Shown in pieces: positions 24,818 through 33,800 of a DNA stretch of 64,000 bases; position 1 is the stretch's first letter; the number at the start of each line of letters is the position of its first letter. The position numbers were made by a program, and so were the translations under genes. The DNA comes from Flavobacterium frigoris. Lineage in GTDB: Bacteria > Bacteroidota > Bacteroidia > Flavobacteriales > Flavobacteriaceae. The stretch is from positions 434,001 to 498,000 of the forward strand of contig NZ_FOFZ01000001.1 of NCBI RefSeq assembly GCF_900111075.1, given 5' to 3'. Below the pieces are notes generated by a model that was not told where the DNA came from, did no database searches, and saw nothing but the letters and a program-made list of their open reading frames with translations.

Positions 24818-26614
24818 TTAATCATTCAATTTCAATACAGCCATAAAAGCTTCTTGAGGAATTTCAACATTCCCAACCAATCTCATACGTTTTTTACCTT
24901 TTTTCTGTTTTTCTAATAGTTTACGTTTACGAGAAATATCTCCACCATAACATTTGGCAGTAACATCTTTACGTAACGCTTTTATCGTTTCACGAGAGAT
25001 TACTTTCACACCAATAGCAGCTTGAACCGGAATATCAAATTGTTGTCTTGGAATCAATTCCTTCAACTTCTCACACATCTTTTTACCTATCGAGTAGGCG
25101 TTATCTGTATGCATTAATGATGACAAAGCATCCACAATAGTAGCATTCAATAAAATATCTACTTTTACCAAACTAGAAGTTCTCATTCCAATGGGCGTAT
25201 AATCAAACGAAGCATAACCTTTAGAAACGGTTTTCAAACGGTCATAAAAGTCAAATACAATCTCAGCCAAAGGCATGTCAAAAGTCAATTCAACTCTTTC
25301 TGTAGTCAAATAGGTTTGATTAGTAATCAATCCACGTTTTTCGATACACAAGCTCATTACATTCCCAACATAATCAGACTTGGTAATGATAGTTGCTTTA
25401 ATAAATGGCTCTTCAACATGGTCTAAACGGGACGGCTCAGGTAAGTCTGAAGGGTTGTTTACAATCAAAATAGTGTTTGGATCCTTTTTGGTGAAGGCGT
25501 GGTAGGAAACGTTAGGGACAGTTGTGATAACCGTCATGTTAAACTCTCTTTCCAGGCGCTCTTGAATAATCTCCATGTGCAGCATTCCAAGGAATCCACA
25601 ACGGAAACCAAAACCTAATGCTGCTGAACTTTCCGGTAAAAACACAAGTGAAGCATCGTTCAATTGCAGTTTTTCCATAGAGTTTCTCAATTCCTCATAG
25701 TCTTCCGTATCCACGGGGTAGATTCCTGCAAAAACCATTGGTTTTACATCTTCAAAACCCTTAATTATATTTGTTGTTGGTGTTTTCGCATCGGTCAACG
25801 TATCACCTACTTTTACTTCTTTAGCTTCTTTAATTCCTGAAATTAGATATCCAACATCACCTGCTGAAATCATTTGCTTTGGAACTTGGTTTAACTTCAA
25901 AGTACCAATTTCATCTGCAAAATATTCATTTCCGGTAGCCATGAATTTAATCTTCTGCCCTTTTTTTATCTGCCCGTTTTTCACACGGAAAATAACTTCA
26001 ATTCCACGGAATGGGTTATAGTGAGAATCAAAAATCAAAGCCTGTAATGGTTCATCAATATTTCCTGATGGAGGAGGTATTTTTTCGATTATTGCAGCCA
26101 AAATATTTTCGACACCAAAACCAGTTTTACCTGAAGCATGAATAATATCTTCTAATTTACATCCCAGTAAATCAATAATATCATCACTTACTTCCTCAGG
26201 ATTAGCACTCGGTAAATCCACTTTATTTAAAACCGGAATAATTTCCAAGTCATTTTCTAAAGCCAAATACAAGTTAGAGATCGTTTGTGCTTGAATGCTT
26301 TGAGCCGCATCTACAATCAAAAGTGCCCCTTCACAAGCGGCAATAGATCGAGAAACTTCATAGGAGAAATCCACGTGACCAGGAGTGTCAATAAGGTTTA
26401 GGATATATTCTTCTCCTTTATAGGTGTATTCCATTTGAATCGCGTGACTCTTAATTGTAATCCCACGTTCGCGTTCCAAGTCCATGTTGTCAAGCAATTG
26501 TGCTTTTTCTTGACGCGCAGTAACAGTTTGCGTAGCGCCAAGTAAACGGTCAGCAAGCGTGCTTTTACCGTGGTCAATATGTGCAATAATGCAGAAATTC
26601 CTTATTTTTTTCAT
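24818..26614 (-). CDS. lepA: Elongation factor 4 (LepA), ribosome-associated GTPase
   Basis: A 598-residue translational GTPase. G motifs are intact: [41 protein letters not shown]. The elongation-factor-like domains and the LepA-specific C terminus ([26 protein letters not shown]) follow. The start [16 protein letters not shown] is chosen over the ATG three codons upstream (26623) because it matches the usual length. It is divergent from dusB, with a long leader. Confidence 0.97.
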   Translation of the reverse strand: MKKIRNFCIIAHIDHGKSTLADRLLGATQTVTARQEKAQLLDNMDLERERGITIKSHAIQMEYTYKGEEYILNLIDTPGHVDFSYEVSRSIAACEGALLIVDAAQSIQAQTISNLYLALENDLEIIPVLNKVDLPSANPEEVSDDIIDLLGCKLEDIIHASGKTGFGVENILAAIIEKIPPPSGNIDEPLQALIFDSHYNPFRGIEVIFRVKNGQIKKGQKIKFMATGNEYFADEIGTLKLNQVPKQMISAGDVGYLISGIKEAKEVKVGDTLTDAKTPTTNIIKGFEDVKPMVFAGIYPVDTEDYEELRNSMEKLQLNDASLVFLPESSAALGFGFRCGFLGMLHMEIIQERLEREFNMTVITTVPNVSYHAFTKKDPNTILIVNNPSDLPEPSRLDHVEEPFIKATIITKSDYVGNVMSLCIEKRGLITNQTYLTTERVELTFDMPLAEIVFDFYDRLKTVSKGYASFDYTPIGMRTSSLVKVDILLNATIVDALSSLMHTDNAYSIGKKMCEKLKELIPRQQFDIPVQAAIGVKVISRETIKALRKDVTAKCYGGDISRKRKLLEKQKKGKKRMRLVGNVEIPQEAFMAVLKLND

Positions 26615-26846
26615 CTTATCCATCTGTCAATTTTATTTTTGGCTTACCCTGAAGTTATTTCTGGGCTTGTTCACCGTGGCGAACGGACTTTTTATTACAA
26701 TCTTGCGTGACAATCTCACAAATACAAGGGTTTTCGCTGAAGTCCCGCATTCAAACTCATCTTTGAGGTAATTTACCTGACAGCCACTGGCTGTCGTCCT
26801 TTTAATTTCAAATCTCACGCATTCGTACACCGCGACCATTAATCTG
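26615..26846 (-). other. Long lepA leader with adjacent palindromes
   Basis: Assuming the promoter at 26847-26876 is right, lepA would have a leader of over 200 bases. It contains two abutting perfect palindromes, AGGTAATTTACCT (26766-26778) and GACAGCCACTGGCTGTC (26779-26795). A minus-strand frame of 85 codons crosses this leader and the promoter, so I do not call it a gene. Confidence 0.45.
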
Positions 26847-26876
26847 CAAAGATAGTTTAAATTCAACAGTTTCAAA
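26847..26876 (-). promoter_or_regulatory. Bacteroidota-type promoter for lepA
   Basis: On the minus strand TTTG (26876-26873), an 18-base spacer and TATCTTTG (26854-26847). Confidence 0.6.
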
Positions 26877-26951
26877 GTCCCAAATCGCAAACTAATGAGT
26901 TAAGTAATAAGTCTTTCATCGTTGCTATTTCATGCTTTGATCAAAAAAGCG

Positions 26952-26959
26952 TAATTTTG
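26952..26959 (+). promoter_or_regulatory. TAnnTTTG -7 box for dusB
   Basis: TAATTTTG lies 17 bases before the ATG at 26976. Confidence 0.5.
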
Positions 26960-26975
26960 CACAAAATTGAAGCAG

Positions 26976-27968
26976 ATGATTAAGATTGGCAACATAGAAT
27001 TACCGGATTTTCCTTTACTTCTTGCTCCTATGGAGGATGTGAGCGACCCACCTTTTCGCAGGTTGTGTAAGATGCACGGTGCCGATATGATGTACTCAGA
27101 ATTTATTTCCTCCGAAGGGCTAATTCGTGACGCTATAAAAAGCCGAATGAAATTAGATATCTTCGATTATGAAAGACCTGTTGGTATTCAGATTTTTGGA
27201 GGTGATGAAGAAGCTATGGCGTTGTCTTCTAAAATCGTTTCTACGGTAAATCCAGATATTATTGATATTAACTTTGGTTGTCCTGTAAAAAAAGTAGTTT
27301 GCAAAGGTGCTGGTGCCGGAGTATTAAAAGATGTCGATTTAATGATTCGATTGACTCAAGCTGTTATCGATAGTACGCATTTACCAGTAACGGTAAAAAC
27401 CCGTTTGGGTTGGGATGATAATTCTATTAATATCGATGAGGTTGCAGAGCGTTTGCAAGATATTGGAGTTGCGGCATTAAGTATTCATGCGCGTACAAGA
27501 GCTCAAATGTACAAAGGTCATTCTGACTGGTCGCACATTGCCCGAGTAAAAAATAACCCAAGAATTACGATGCCTATTTTTGGTAACGGAGATATTGACA
27601 GCCCTGAAAAAGCATTACAATATAAAAATGAATACGGTATTGACGGAATCATGATTGGTCGTGCCGCAATTGGTTACCCTTGGATTTTTAACGAAATCAA
27701 ACATTATTTCAATACTGGGGAGCATTTAGCAAAACCAACAGTTGTAGATAGAGTTGAAGCAGTGCGCAATCACCTTACATGGGCAATGGAATGGAAAGGT
27801 GAAAGACTCGGTATTGTAGAAACAAGACCTCACTATACGAATTATTTTAAAGGAATCCATTCATTCAAGCCATTCAAACAACAGTTAGTTACACAGGATA
27901 ATCCTGCCGAGTTATTCGCTATTCTAAATACTATAGAGCAAGCGTATGCTGCTTACGAGGTAATTTAA
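26976..27968 (+). CDS. dusB: tRNA-dihydrouridine synthase B
   Basis: A 330-residue FMN enzyme reducing uridines in tRNA. The TIM-barrel motifs LLAPMEDVSDPPFRRLC, INFGCPVKKVVCKGAGAG (with the catalytic Cys in CKGAGAG), VKTRLGWDD, IHARTRAQMYKG and GNGDIDSPEKA are intact, and the C-terminal helical tRNA-binding domain is present. The ATG at 26976 is preferred over a TTG at 26967 that sits at the expected transcript start. Confidence 0.95.
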   Translation: MIKIGNIELPDFPLLLAPMEDVSDPPFRRLCKMHGADMMYSEFISSEGLIRDAIKSRMKLDIFDYERPVGIQIFGGDEEAMALSSKIVSTVNPDIIDINFGCPVKKVVCKGAGAGVLKDVDLMIRLTQAVIDSTHLPVTVKTRLGWDDNSINIDEVAERLQDIGVAALSIHARTRAQMYKGHSDWSHIARVKNNPRITMPIFGNGDIDSPEKALQYKNEYGIDGIMIGRAAIGYPWIFNEIKHYFNTGEHLAKPTVVDRVEAVRNHLTWAMEWKGERLGIVETRPHYTNYFKGIHSFKPFKQQLVTQDNPAELFAILNTIEQAYAAYEVI

Positions 27969-28021
27969 AACTATTTTTTTTATTTAGTAGAATAAATACT
28001 ACATTCGCAAAAATTTGTAAA

Positions 28022-28597
28022 ATGAGAAAGTATGTTATTCTGGGTTTTGTTAGCATAAGTTTTTTTTCGAAAGCGCAACATCAGGTATCGGTAGAGGAGA
28101 GTTTGAATAGTGTTCAATTAGGCTTACTGAGTCTGAGTTATCAGAATGAAGTTAAATTGGAACGAACAATGACACTTAGAAGCGAAATAGGGCTAATTAG
28201 CGGATATTCTATAAAAGAAAGTGCTGATGGTCAAAAAGAAAAATCGTATGTGATAGTTCCTTTTATAAATGTTGAGCCACGTTGGTATTATAATTTAGAC
28301 AGACGAAGCCGTTTGGGAAAAGATACTAAAAATAATTGTGCTAATTATTTTTCATTGTTAACATCTTTTGCTTCATCAGGAACGGCTTTAGTAAATACTA
28401 AGGACTTTGAAACAGCTCCAACTCTTTCTATAATTCCAGAATATGGTTTAAGAAGAGCTATTGGTAAACATTTTTTTACAGAGTATTCTGCGGGTATTGG
28501 ATACAGGCATAATTTTTTAAAAAAAGAATATTTTTATACTGTAGATGAAAATGAGATATTTTTTGATTTTCAATTCAAAGTAGGGTATATTTTCTAA
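28022..28597 (+). CDS. Small exported protein, probable outer-membrane beta-barrel
   Basis: A 191-residue protein with a short signal peptide (MRKYVILGFVSISFFSKAQ) ending in the AQ typical of Bacteroidota. The mature part alternates hydrophobic and polar residues in strand-like segments and ends in FQFKVGYIF, a C-terminal aromatic as found in outer-membrane barrels. No family is recognised. It is 53 bases downstream of dusB and convergent with the permease gene. Confidence 0.7.
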   Translation: MRKYVILGFVSISFFSKAQHQVSVEESLNSVQLGLLSLSYQNEVKLERTMTLRSEIGLISGYSIKESADGQKEKSYVIVPFINVEPRWYYNLDRRSRLGKDTKNNCANYFSLLTSFASSGTALVNTKDFETAPTLSIIPEYGLRRAIGKHFFTEYSAGIGYRHNFLKKEYFYTVDENEIFFDFQFKVGYIF

Positions 28598-28610
28598 AAA
28601 AATAAACAAA

Positions 28611-29810
28611 CTATTCCAACAAATTTTTACTCACTCGACTACTCGCAATCAGCGAAGCGATAAAACCAAGGGTCACAATCGTTCCCATAACAATCAGTAC
28701 ATTTTCGAGTGTAAAAACCACTGGGTAAGCTAGTGTTGGTGTAATCATCACGAGCTGAAAATGCTGTTGTAATAATACAATTGCAATTCCTAAAAGAAGC
28801 CCGATAATTCCACCAAAAAGACTCAGTAAAGTTCCTTGTAGTAAAAATATTTTACGTAAATCTTTGATTTCTGTTCCCAGATTAAAAAGCGTTTTTAGAT
28901 TTCCTTTTTTGTCCAGAATCATCATGATCAGTGCGCCAATAAGATTAAACAGCGCTACCACGATAACCAAAGTAAAAATTAAATACACAGCAATATTTTC
29001 TGTATTCAACATTTTATACAAGGCTTCGTTAAGCTGAGCTCTGTTTTTTACCGTGATTTTATTATTGAAAATAGTCTGCAGTTTCTCGATAATTGCATCT
29101 TCATCAGCGTCCTTTTTTTCTTTGATCTCAATTCCTGAAATCTGATTGGTTTTGTATTCCAATAATTCTTGGGCCAGACCCAAATCCGCAAAAACGTATT
29201 TAGAATCAAGATCTTCACTTATGGCATAAATGCCTACAGGAAAAACATCGGTTTTATTAAAAGCTTGTGCAGGATTTGTAATGGCTCCTTTTCCGGGTTT
29301 AGGAACTAATACTTCTAGTTGTTTATTAAAATCAAGTAAACCCATGGAGAATTTCTGAGCAATTCCATAACCTACAACAACCTGATAAGTATCAGGCTCA
29401 ATCCACTGTCCGTTATACAATGTTTTCTTAATGTCGTTTACTTTGCTGAAATTGGTGTCAACCCCTTTCAAATAGGTAACGACCTGCTTGTCATCAAAAA
29501 CAAACAAAACGCGTTCTTCTATAATTTTACTATAGGAAACCACGCCTTCTATTTTCTTGATTTCAGCTTCTTGTTCCGGCGAAATAAAAAATGATTTCCC
29601 CAGAGTGCTGCTTATTTTTATATCGGGATCAATGTCGTTCGTAAACGAAAGACTAAATACTTTCAGCCCGCTAAAAACAGATAATACCACAAACAAAGCC
29701 ATGGCGCCAACAATGATTCCCATACTCGCAATGCGATTGATGATATTTATGGCATTGTTTTTACTGTTACTTCGAATGTAACGTTTGGCTATGTAAAGGG
29801 GGAAATTCAA
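28611..29810 (-). CDS. FtsX-like ABC transporter permease (LolC/E type)
   Basis: A 399-residue membrane protein with one N-terminal helix (about 26-50), a long periplasmic domain (about 55-270) and three C-terminal helices, the classic MacB/FtsX/LolCE layout. The N terminus MNFPLYIAKRYIRSNSKNNAINII matches LolE-like permeases that release lipoproteins from the inner membrane. The ATPase partner is not adjacent. It begins one base after the rbfA stop, so they form an operon. Confidence 0.88.
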   Translation of the reverse strand: MNFPLYIAKRYIRSNSKNNAINIINRIASMGIIVGAMALFVVLSVFSGLKVFSLSFTNDIDPDIKISSTLGKSFFISPEQEAEIKKIEGVVSYSKIIEERVLFVFDDKQVVTYLKGVDTNFSKVNDIKKTLYNGQWIEPDTYQVVVGYGIAQKFSMGLLDFNKQLEVLVPKPGKGAITNPAQAFNKTDVFPVGIYAISEDLDSKYVFADLGLAQELLEYKTNQISGIEIKEKKDADEDAIIEKLQTIFNNKITVKNRAQLNEALYKMLNTENIAVYLIFTLVIVVALFNLIGALIMMILDKKGNLKTLFNLGTEIKDLRKIFLLQGTLLSLFGGIIGLLLGIAIVLLQQHFQLVMITPTLAYPVVFTLENVLIVMGTIVTLGFIASLIASSRVSKNLLE

Positions 29811-29811
29811 A

Positions 29812-30204
29812 TTATATTAGCTTGCGTTTCTCTAGAAGATCTCTATTTTCAATAGGATTATCTTTACTTGCTAAAGCGTTGTCAATTTTTTCAATGTAGT
29901 CTAAAGAGTCATCAATAAAGAAAACCAAATTAGGCACTTTTCTCAATTGCAAACGTACTCTTTGTGATAAATCATGTTTTATTGTTTTAGAATTCGACTT
30001 AACAGCCTCTAAAATTTCTTTTGCTTTATCCTGAGGAAAAACACTTAAATGAACCGTCGCCACAGATAAATCTGAAGTAACAACAACCTTGGATACCGAA
30101 ATAATTAAATTACTTACTCCGTTTTTTCTCACTTCACCTTGTAGGATATCAACCAAATCTTTTTGGATCACCCCACCTATTTTTTTCTGTCTATTTGTTT
30201 CCAT
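29812..30204 (-). CDS. rbfA: Ribosome-binding factor A
   Basis: A 130-residue KH-like protein assisting 30S subunit maturation. METNRQKKIGGVIQKDLVDIL, the SVSKVVVTSDLSVATVHLSVF strand region and LRKVPNLVFFIDDSLDYIEKID are diagnostic. It is the promoter-proximal gene of a two-gene unit with the FtsX-like permease. Confidence 0.95.
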   Translation of the reverse strand: METNRQKKIGGVIQKDLVDILQGEVRKNGVSNLIISVSKVVVTSDLSVATVHLSVFPQDKAKEILEAVKSNSKTIKHDLSQRVRLQLRKVPNLVFFIDDSLDYIEKIDNALASKDNPIENRDLLEKRKLI

Positions 30205-30276
30205 AGTGCAAAAATACTACTTTTAAACATTAAACAAACAATTTTTAAAAGCAACCTATTATTTAAACTGTTTTTT

Positions 30277-30369
30277 AGAAGCTTTTTCCTGCTGTACACT
30301 CTATCTTTCCTGTCTCGTCTAAAAAGACGAGACAGGAAAGGACGCCGTTTCCATCAGGGCTAGGGTGTA
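30277..30369 (+). repeat. Intergenic palindromic repeat, copy b
   Basis: Same flanking blocks as copy a (AGAAGCTTTTTCCTGCT, ATCTTTCC; then GACGCCGTTTCCATCAGGGC). The central hairpin is different and perfect: CTTTCCTGTCTCGTCT (30305-30320), loop AAAA, complement at 30325-30340. Constant flanks with a changing hairpin are a notable feature of this family. Confidence 0.7.
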
Positions 30370-30379
30370 GGATTAGTGA

Positions 30380-30838
30380 TGAATTCAGAAAGTTTAAAAA
30401 CAATTAGAATATCGTTTTTATTGAAAATAAAAATGATGTTCGTGCACAAATAATAATGAAAAAAAGCAGTAAGTTGGAAGATAATGTTAGACTAGAAATC
30501 CAGAAAATCTAAAACAATCAGAATATCGTTTTTGTTGAAAATAAAAATGAAGTTCCTGCACAAAATAGTAATGAAAAAAAGCAGTAGGTTGGAAGATAAT
30601 GTAAGACTAGAAATTCAAAAAGTTTAAAAACAATCAGAATCTCGTTTTTATTGAAAATATAAATGAAGTTCCTGCACAAAATAGTAATGAAAAAAGCAGT
30701 AGGTTGGAAGATAATGTAAGACTAGAAATTCAAAAAGTTTAAAAACAATCAGAATATCGTTTTTATTGAAAATAAAAATGATGTTCCTTTAAAAAATAAT
30801 AATAAAATAACAGTAATTTGGAACATAAAGTAGATCCA
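30380..30838 (+). repeat. About four tandem copies of a ~115-bp AT-rich repeat
   Basis: The block containing CAATCAGAATATCG starts anew with spacings of 114, 116 and 115 bases (anchor positions 30411, 30525, 30641, 30756). Units include GTTCCTGCACAAAATAG and GGTTGGAAGATAATG. The last unit is diverged and runs into the first codons of the helicase gene. No gene is visible within the array; the variable-spacer arrangement of CRISPR is absent. Confidence 0.9.
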
Positions 30839-33800
30839 GTTTCGACTCCCTCCCCTTCGGGGAGGGCCGGGGTGGGGAGACCATCCTTCGCCATATATGA
30901 TGCATCCGCAGGTTCCGGTAAAACGTATGCGCTTGTAAAAGAATATCTGAAGATCATTTTAGTGGCTCCTAAAAATGATGCGTATCGCAACATTCTCGCC
31001 ATTACGTTTACCAATAAAGCGGTACACGAAATGAAAAGTCGTATCGTGGGAAGTTTGTCCGAATTTGCAAAAGACGAACCTTCGAAAAAAGCAGAGGATT
31101 TGATGCAAGATTTGGCAAAGGATACAGCGTTATCGATTATTCAAATTAAAACCAAATCGCAGCAAATCATCAAGCATATTATTCATAACTACGCTGCTTT
31201 TGATATTTCGACCATTGATAAATTTACGCACAAAGTCATTCGTGCCTTCGCCCATGATTTAAAGTTGCCCATGACTTTTGAGGTAACTTTGGACACCGAG
31301 AATTTATTAATCGAGGCGGTTGATGCTATCATCGCACAAGCAGGAGAAGACGAAACTTTAACCAAGTTGCTTATCGATTTCACCATGGAGAAAACGGATG
31401 ATGATAAGTCCTGGGATATTTCGCGTGAGATTCTGGACACAGGTCGCTTAGTTCTCAATGAAAACCACCGATCTGAAATCACTCATTTTCAGGATAAATC
31501 CATTGCCGATTTTGTTGAGATAAAAAAGAAATTAATTGAGTCTTGCAAAGTCTTGGAAAAAGACAATGCCGAATTTGCTCAAGCAGCTTTAACGTTAATA
31601 GAAAATAACGGAATAGACTTGAAATCATTCTCTAGAGGAACCTTTCCAAATCACTTAATTAGCATTCGAGACGGAAAATACAATCCTAAAAATAAAACTT
31701 TTCACGAGTTTGATGACATTGCCATCAATAAAACGGCTAAAGATCGCGCATTAATTGAAAATATAATTCCAGAGTTGATTCAGATTCTGGGAACGATTTA
31801 TAAGAATTTCGAAAAAAGAGATTTCTACAAAGCCTTTCTTAGAAATATAACGCCGTTATCATTACTGAATACGGTGAGCAATGAATTAGCCAAGATTCAA
31901 GAAGAGCAAAATGTGCTTTCGATTTCCGAATTTAATGCAATTATACATCGGGAGATTCAAAATCAACCTGCGCCGTTTATTTATGAGAGATTAGGGGAAC
32001 GCTACCGTCATTTTTTTATTGACGAATTTCAGGATACCTCAGAGATGCAATGGCAAAATTTAATTCCGTTAATTGATAATGCGCTTGCTGGCCAGGACGA
32101 TTATGGGGAGAAAGGAACTTTGATGATTGTGGGTGATCCCAAACAATCCATTTACCGCTGGCGTGGTGGAAAAGCGGAGCAGTTTATAGAACTAAGCAAA
32201 GACAACAATCCTTTCGCTAATCCAGACAAGAAGTTAGAGCACTTAGATAAAAATTACCGTTCTTATTCGCAGGTAATTGAGTTTAACAATGAATTTTTCA
32301 AGTTGTTGTCATCAGAGTTTGAACAGCCTGATTACAAAGATTTATATGAAAATCACAGCCATCAGAAAACCAATGATAAAAGCGGTGGCTATGTGAATAT
32401 TTCTTTTATTCCAAAAGTGGAAACTATAGAAGAGGACGAAGAAGGCTTGGATAAAACAGAGCTGTTTGTCTTAGCCACTTTGAATACGATTCAAAAAGTA
32501 CTTCAAGAAGGATTTGAATACAAAGACATTGTGATTTTGACTCGTAAAAGAAGTCAGGGAATTGCGATTGCTAATTACTTGACAGAACAGAATATTCCGC
32601 TGTTGTCTTCAGAAACGTTGATGATTCAGAACGCAACCGAAGTCAGGTTGATTATTCATCTTTTAAAATACCTGAAAAACAATGCCGATTTAGAGGCAAA
32701 AGCTCACTTTCTACATTATATCGCCAAAAACATTCAAGATCAGTTGTCTGTTCATGATTTCATTGCCAAAGGAATGGAACAAAAACTAGAAGCTGATTTT
32801 GAGAAATGGCTAATGAGTTATGATATTTCACTATCCTTTCAAAACATTCGAAAAAAATCATTGTACGAAGCGGTTGAGGTTATAGTAGCGAAGTTTATCC
32901 TCCCCCCGGCCCCCTCCGAAGGAGGGGGAGACAGTGTGGAAATACTGGGTGGAAATACTAATGAAGTAGTAATAAATCATAATACTATTTCGGGTAAAAA
33001 AGGATTTATGACTGGTGGGAATTATTCGCATCTTTTGATAGAAAAAGCAATTGCACATAGAAAAGAACCTACGGTTGCTGAGAAAATACTTTGGGATGAA
33101 CTTAAAGAGCAGTCTTTGGGTAGTAAATTCAGGCAGCAACATTTGATAGATAATTATATAGTTGATTTTGTTTGTTTGTCAAAAAAACTAATCGTTGAGG
33201 TTGATGGAGAATATCATTTCACGGAGGAACAAATAGTATTAGATCAAGAAAGAACAACTGTTTTAAATAGTTTAGGATATAAAGTAATCCGCTTCCTTAA
33301 TGAAGAAGTAGTAAGTTCAATTTCAAAAGTTTTAGATACTATTAGAAACGTACTGGAAGAGCAGCAACAAACTTTAGAATTGAATAATGACAAATTATTT
33401 AATTCGGCTAATAAATCAAAAGACCTTGTAAACACTCAGTCTCCCTCCCCTTCGGGGAGGGCTGGGGTGGGGAATGCCTACGTTCAATATTTCCTCGACA
33501 TTGTTCTCGAACGCGATGTTAGAAACCAGGCAGGAATAGCAGACTTTCTTAATTTTTGGGATAAAAATGCGGAGAAATTCAGTATCCCGTCACCTGAAGG
33601 AAATAATGCGGTTCGTATTATGACGATACACAAATCCAAAGGATTGGAATTTCCTGTGGTAATCATGCCTTTCGCCGAAGAAGATTACAGTCGAAAGCCA
33701 AAAGACAAGTTATGGCTTGACGGTGAAGAAATGGATTTCGGTCTGCCAAAGGTGTTGGTAGATAATAGTAGTGCTGTAGAAGGTTTTGGTGTCGAAGCAA

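Noticed and set aside
24818..26614. Frame problem in lepA because of nearby palindromes
   Set aside because: All LepA motifs and the normal length are intact; the palindromes lie outside the coding region.
26633..26890. 85-codon minus-strand gene upstream of lepA
   Set aside because: It spans the probable lepA promoter and leader, and its start is upstream of the -33 box.
30380..30838. CRISPR array
   Set aside because: Repeats follow each other directly every ~115 bases and whole units are similar; there are no unique spacers and no cas genes.
32897..33472. Intein within the helicase
   Set aside because: No splicing-domain motifs and no Cys/Ser at the start or His-Asn at the end of the insert; the flanks are palindromes.
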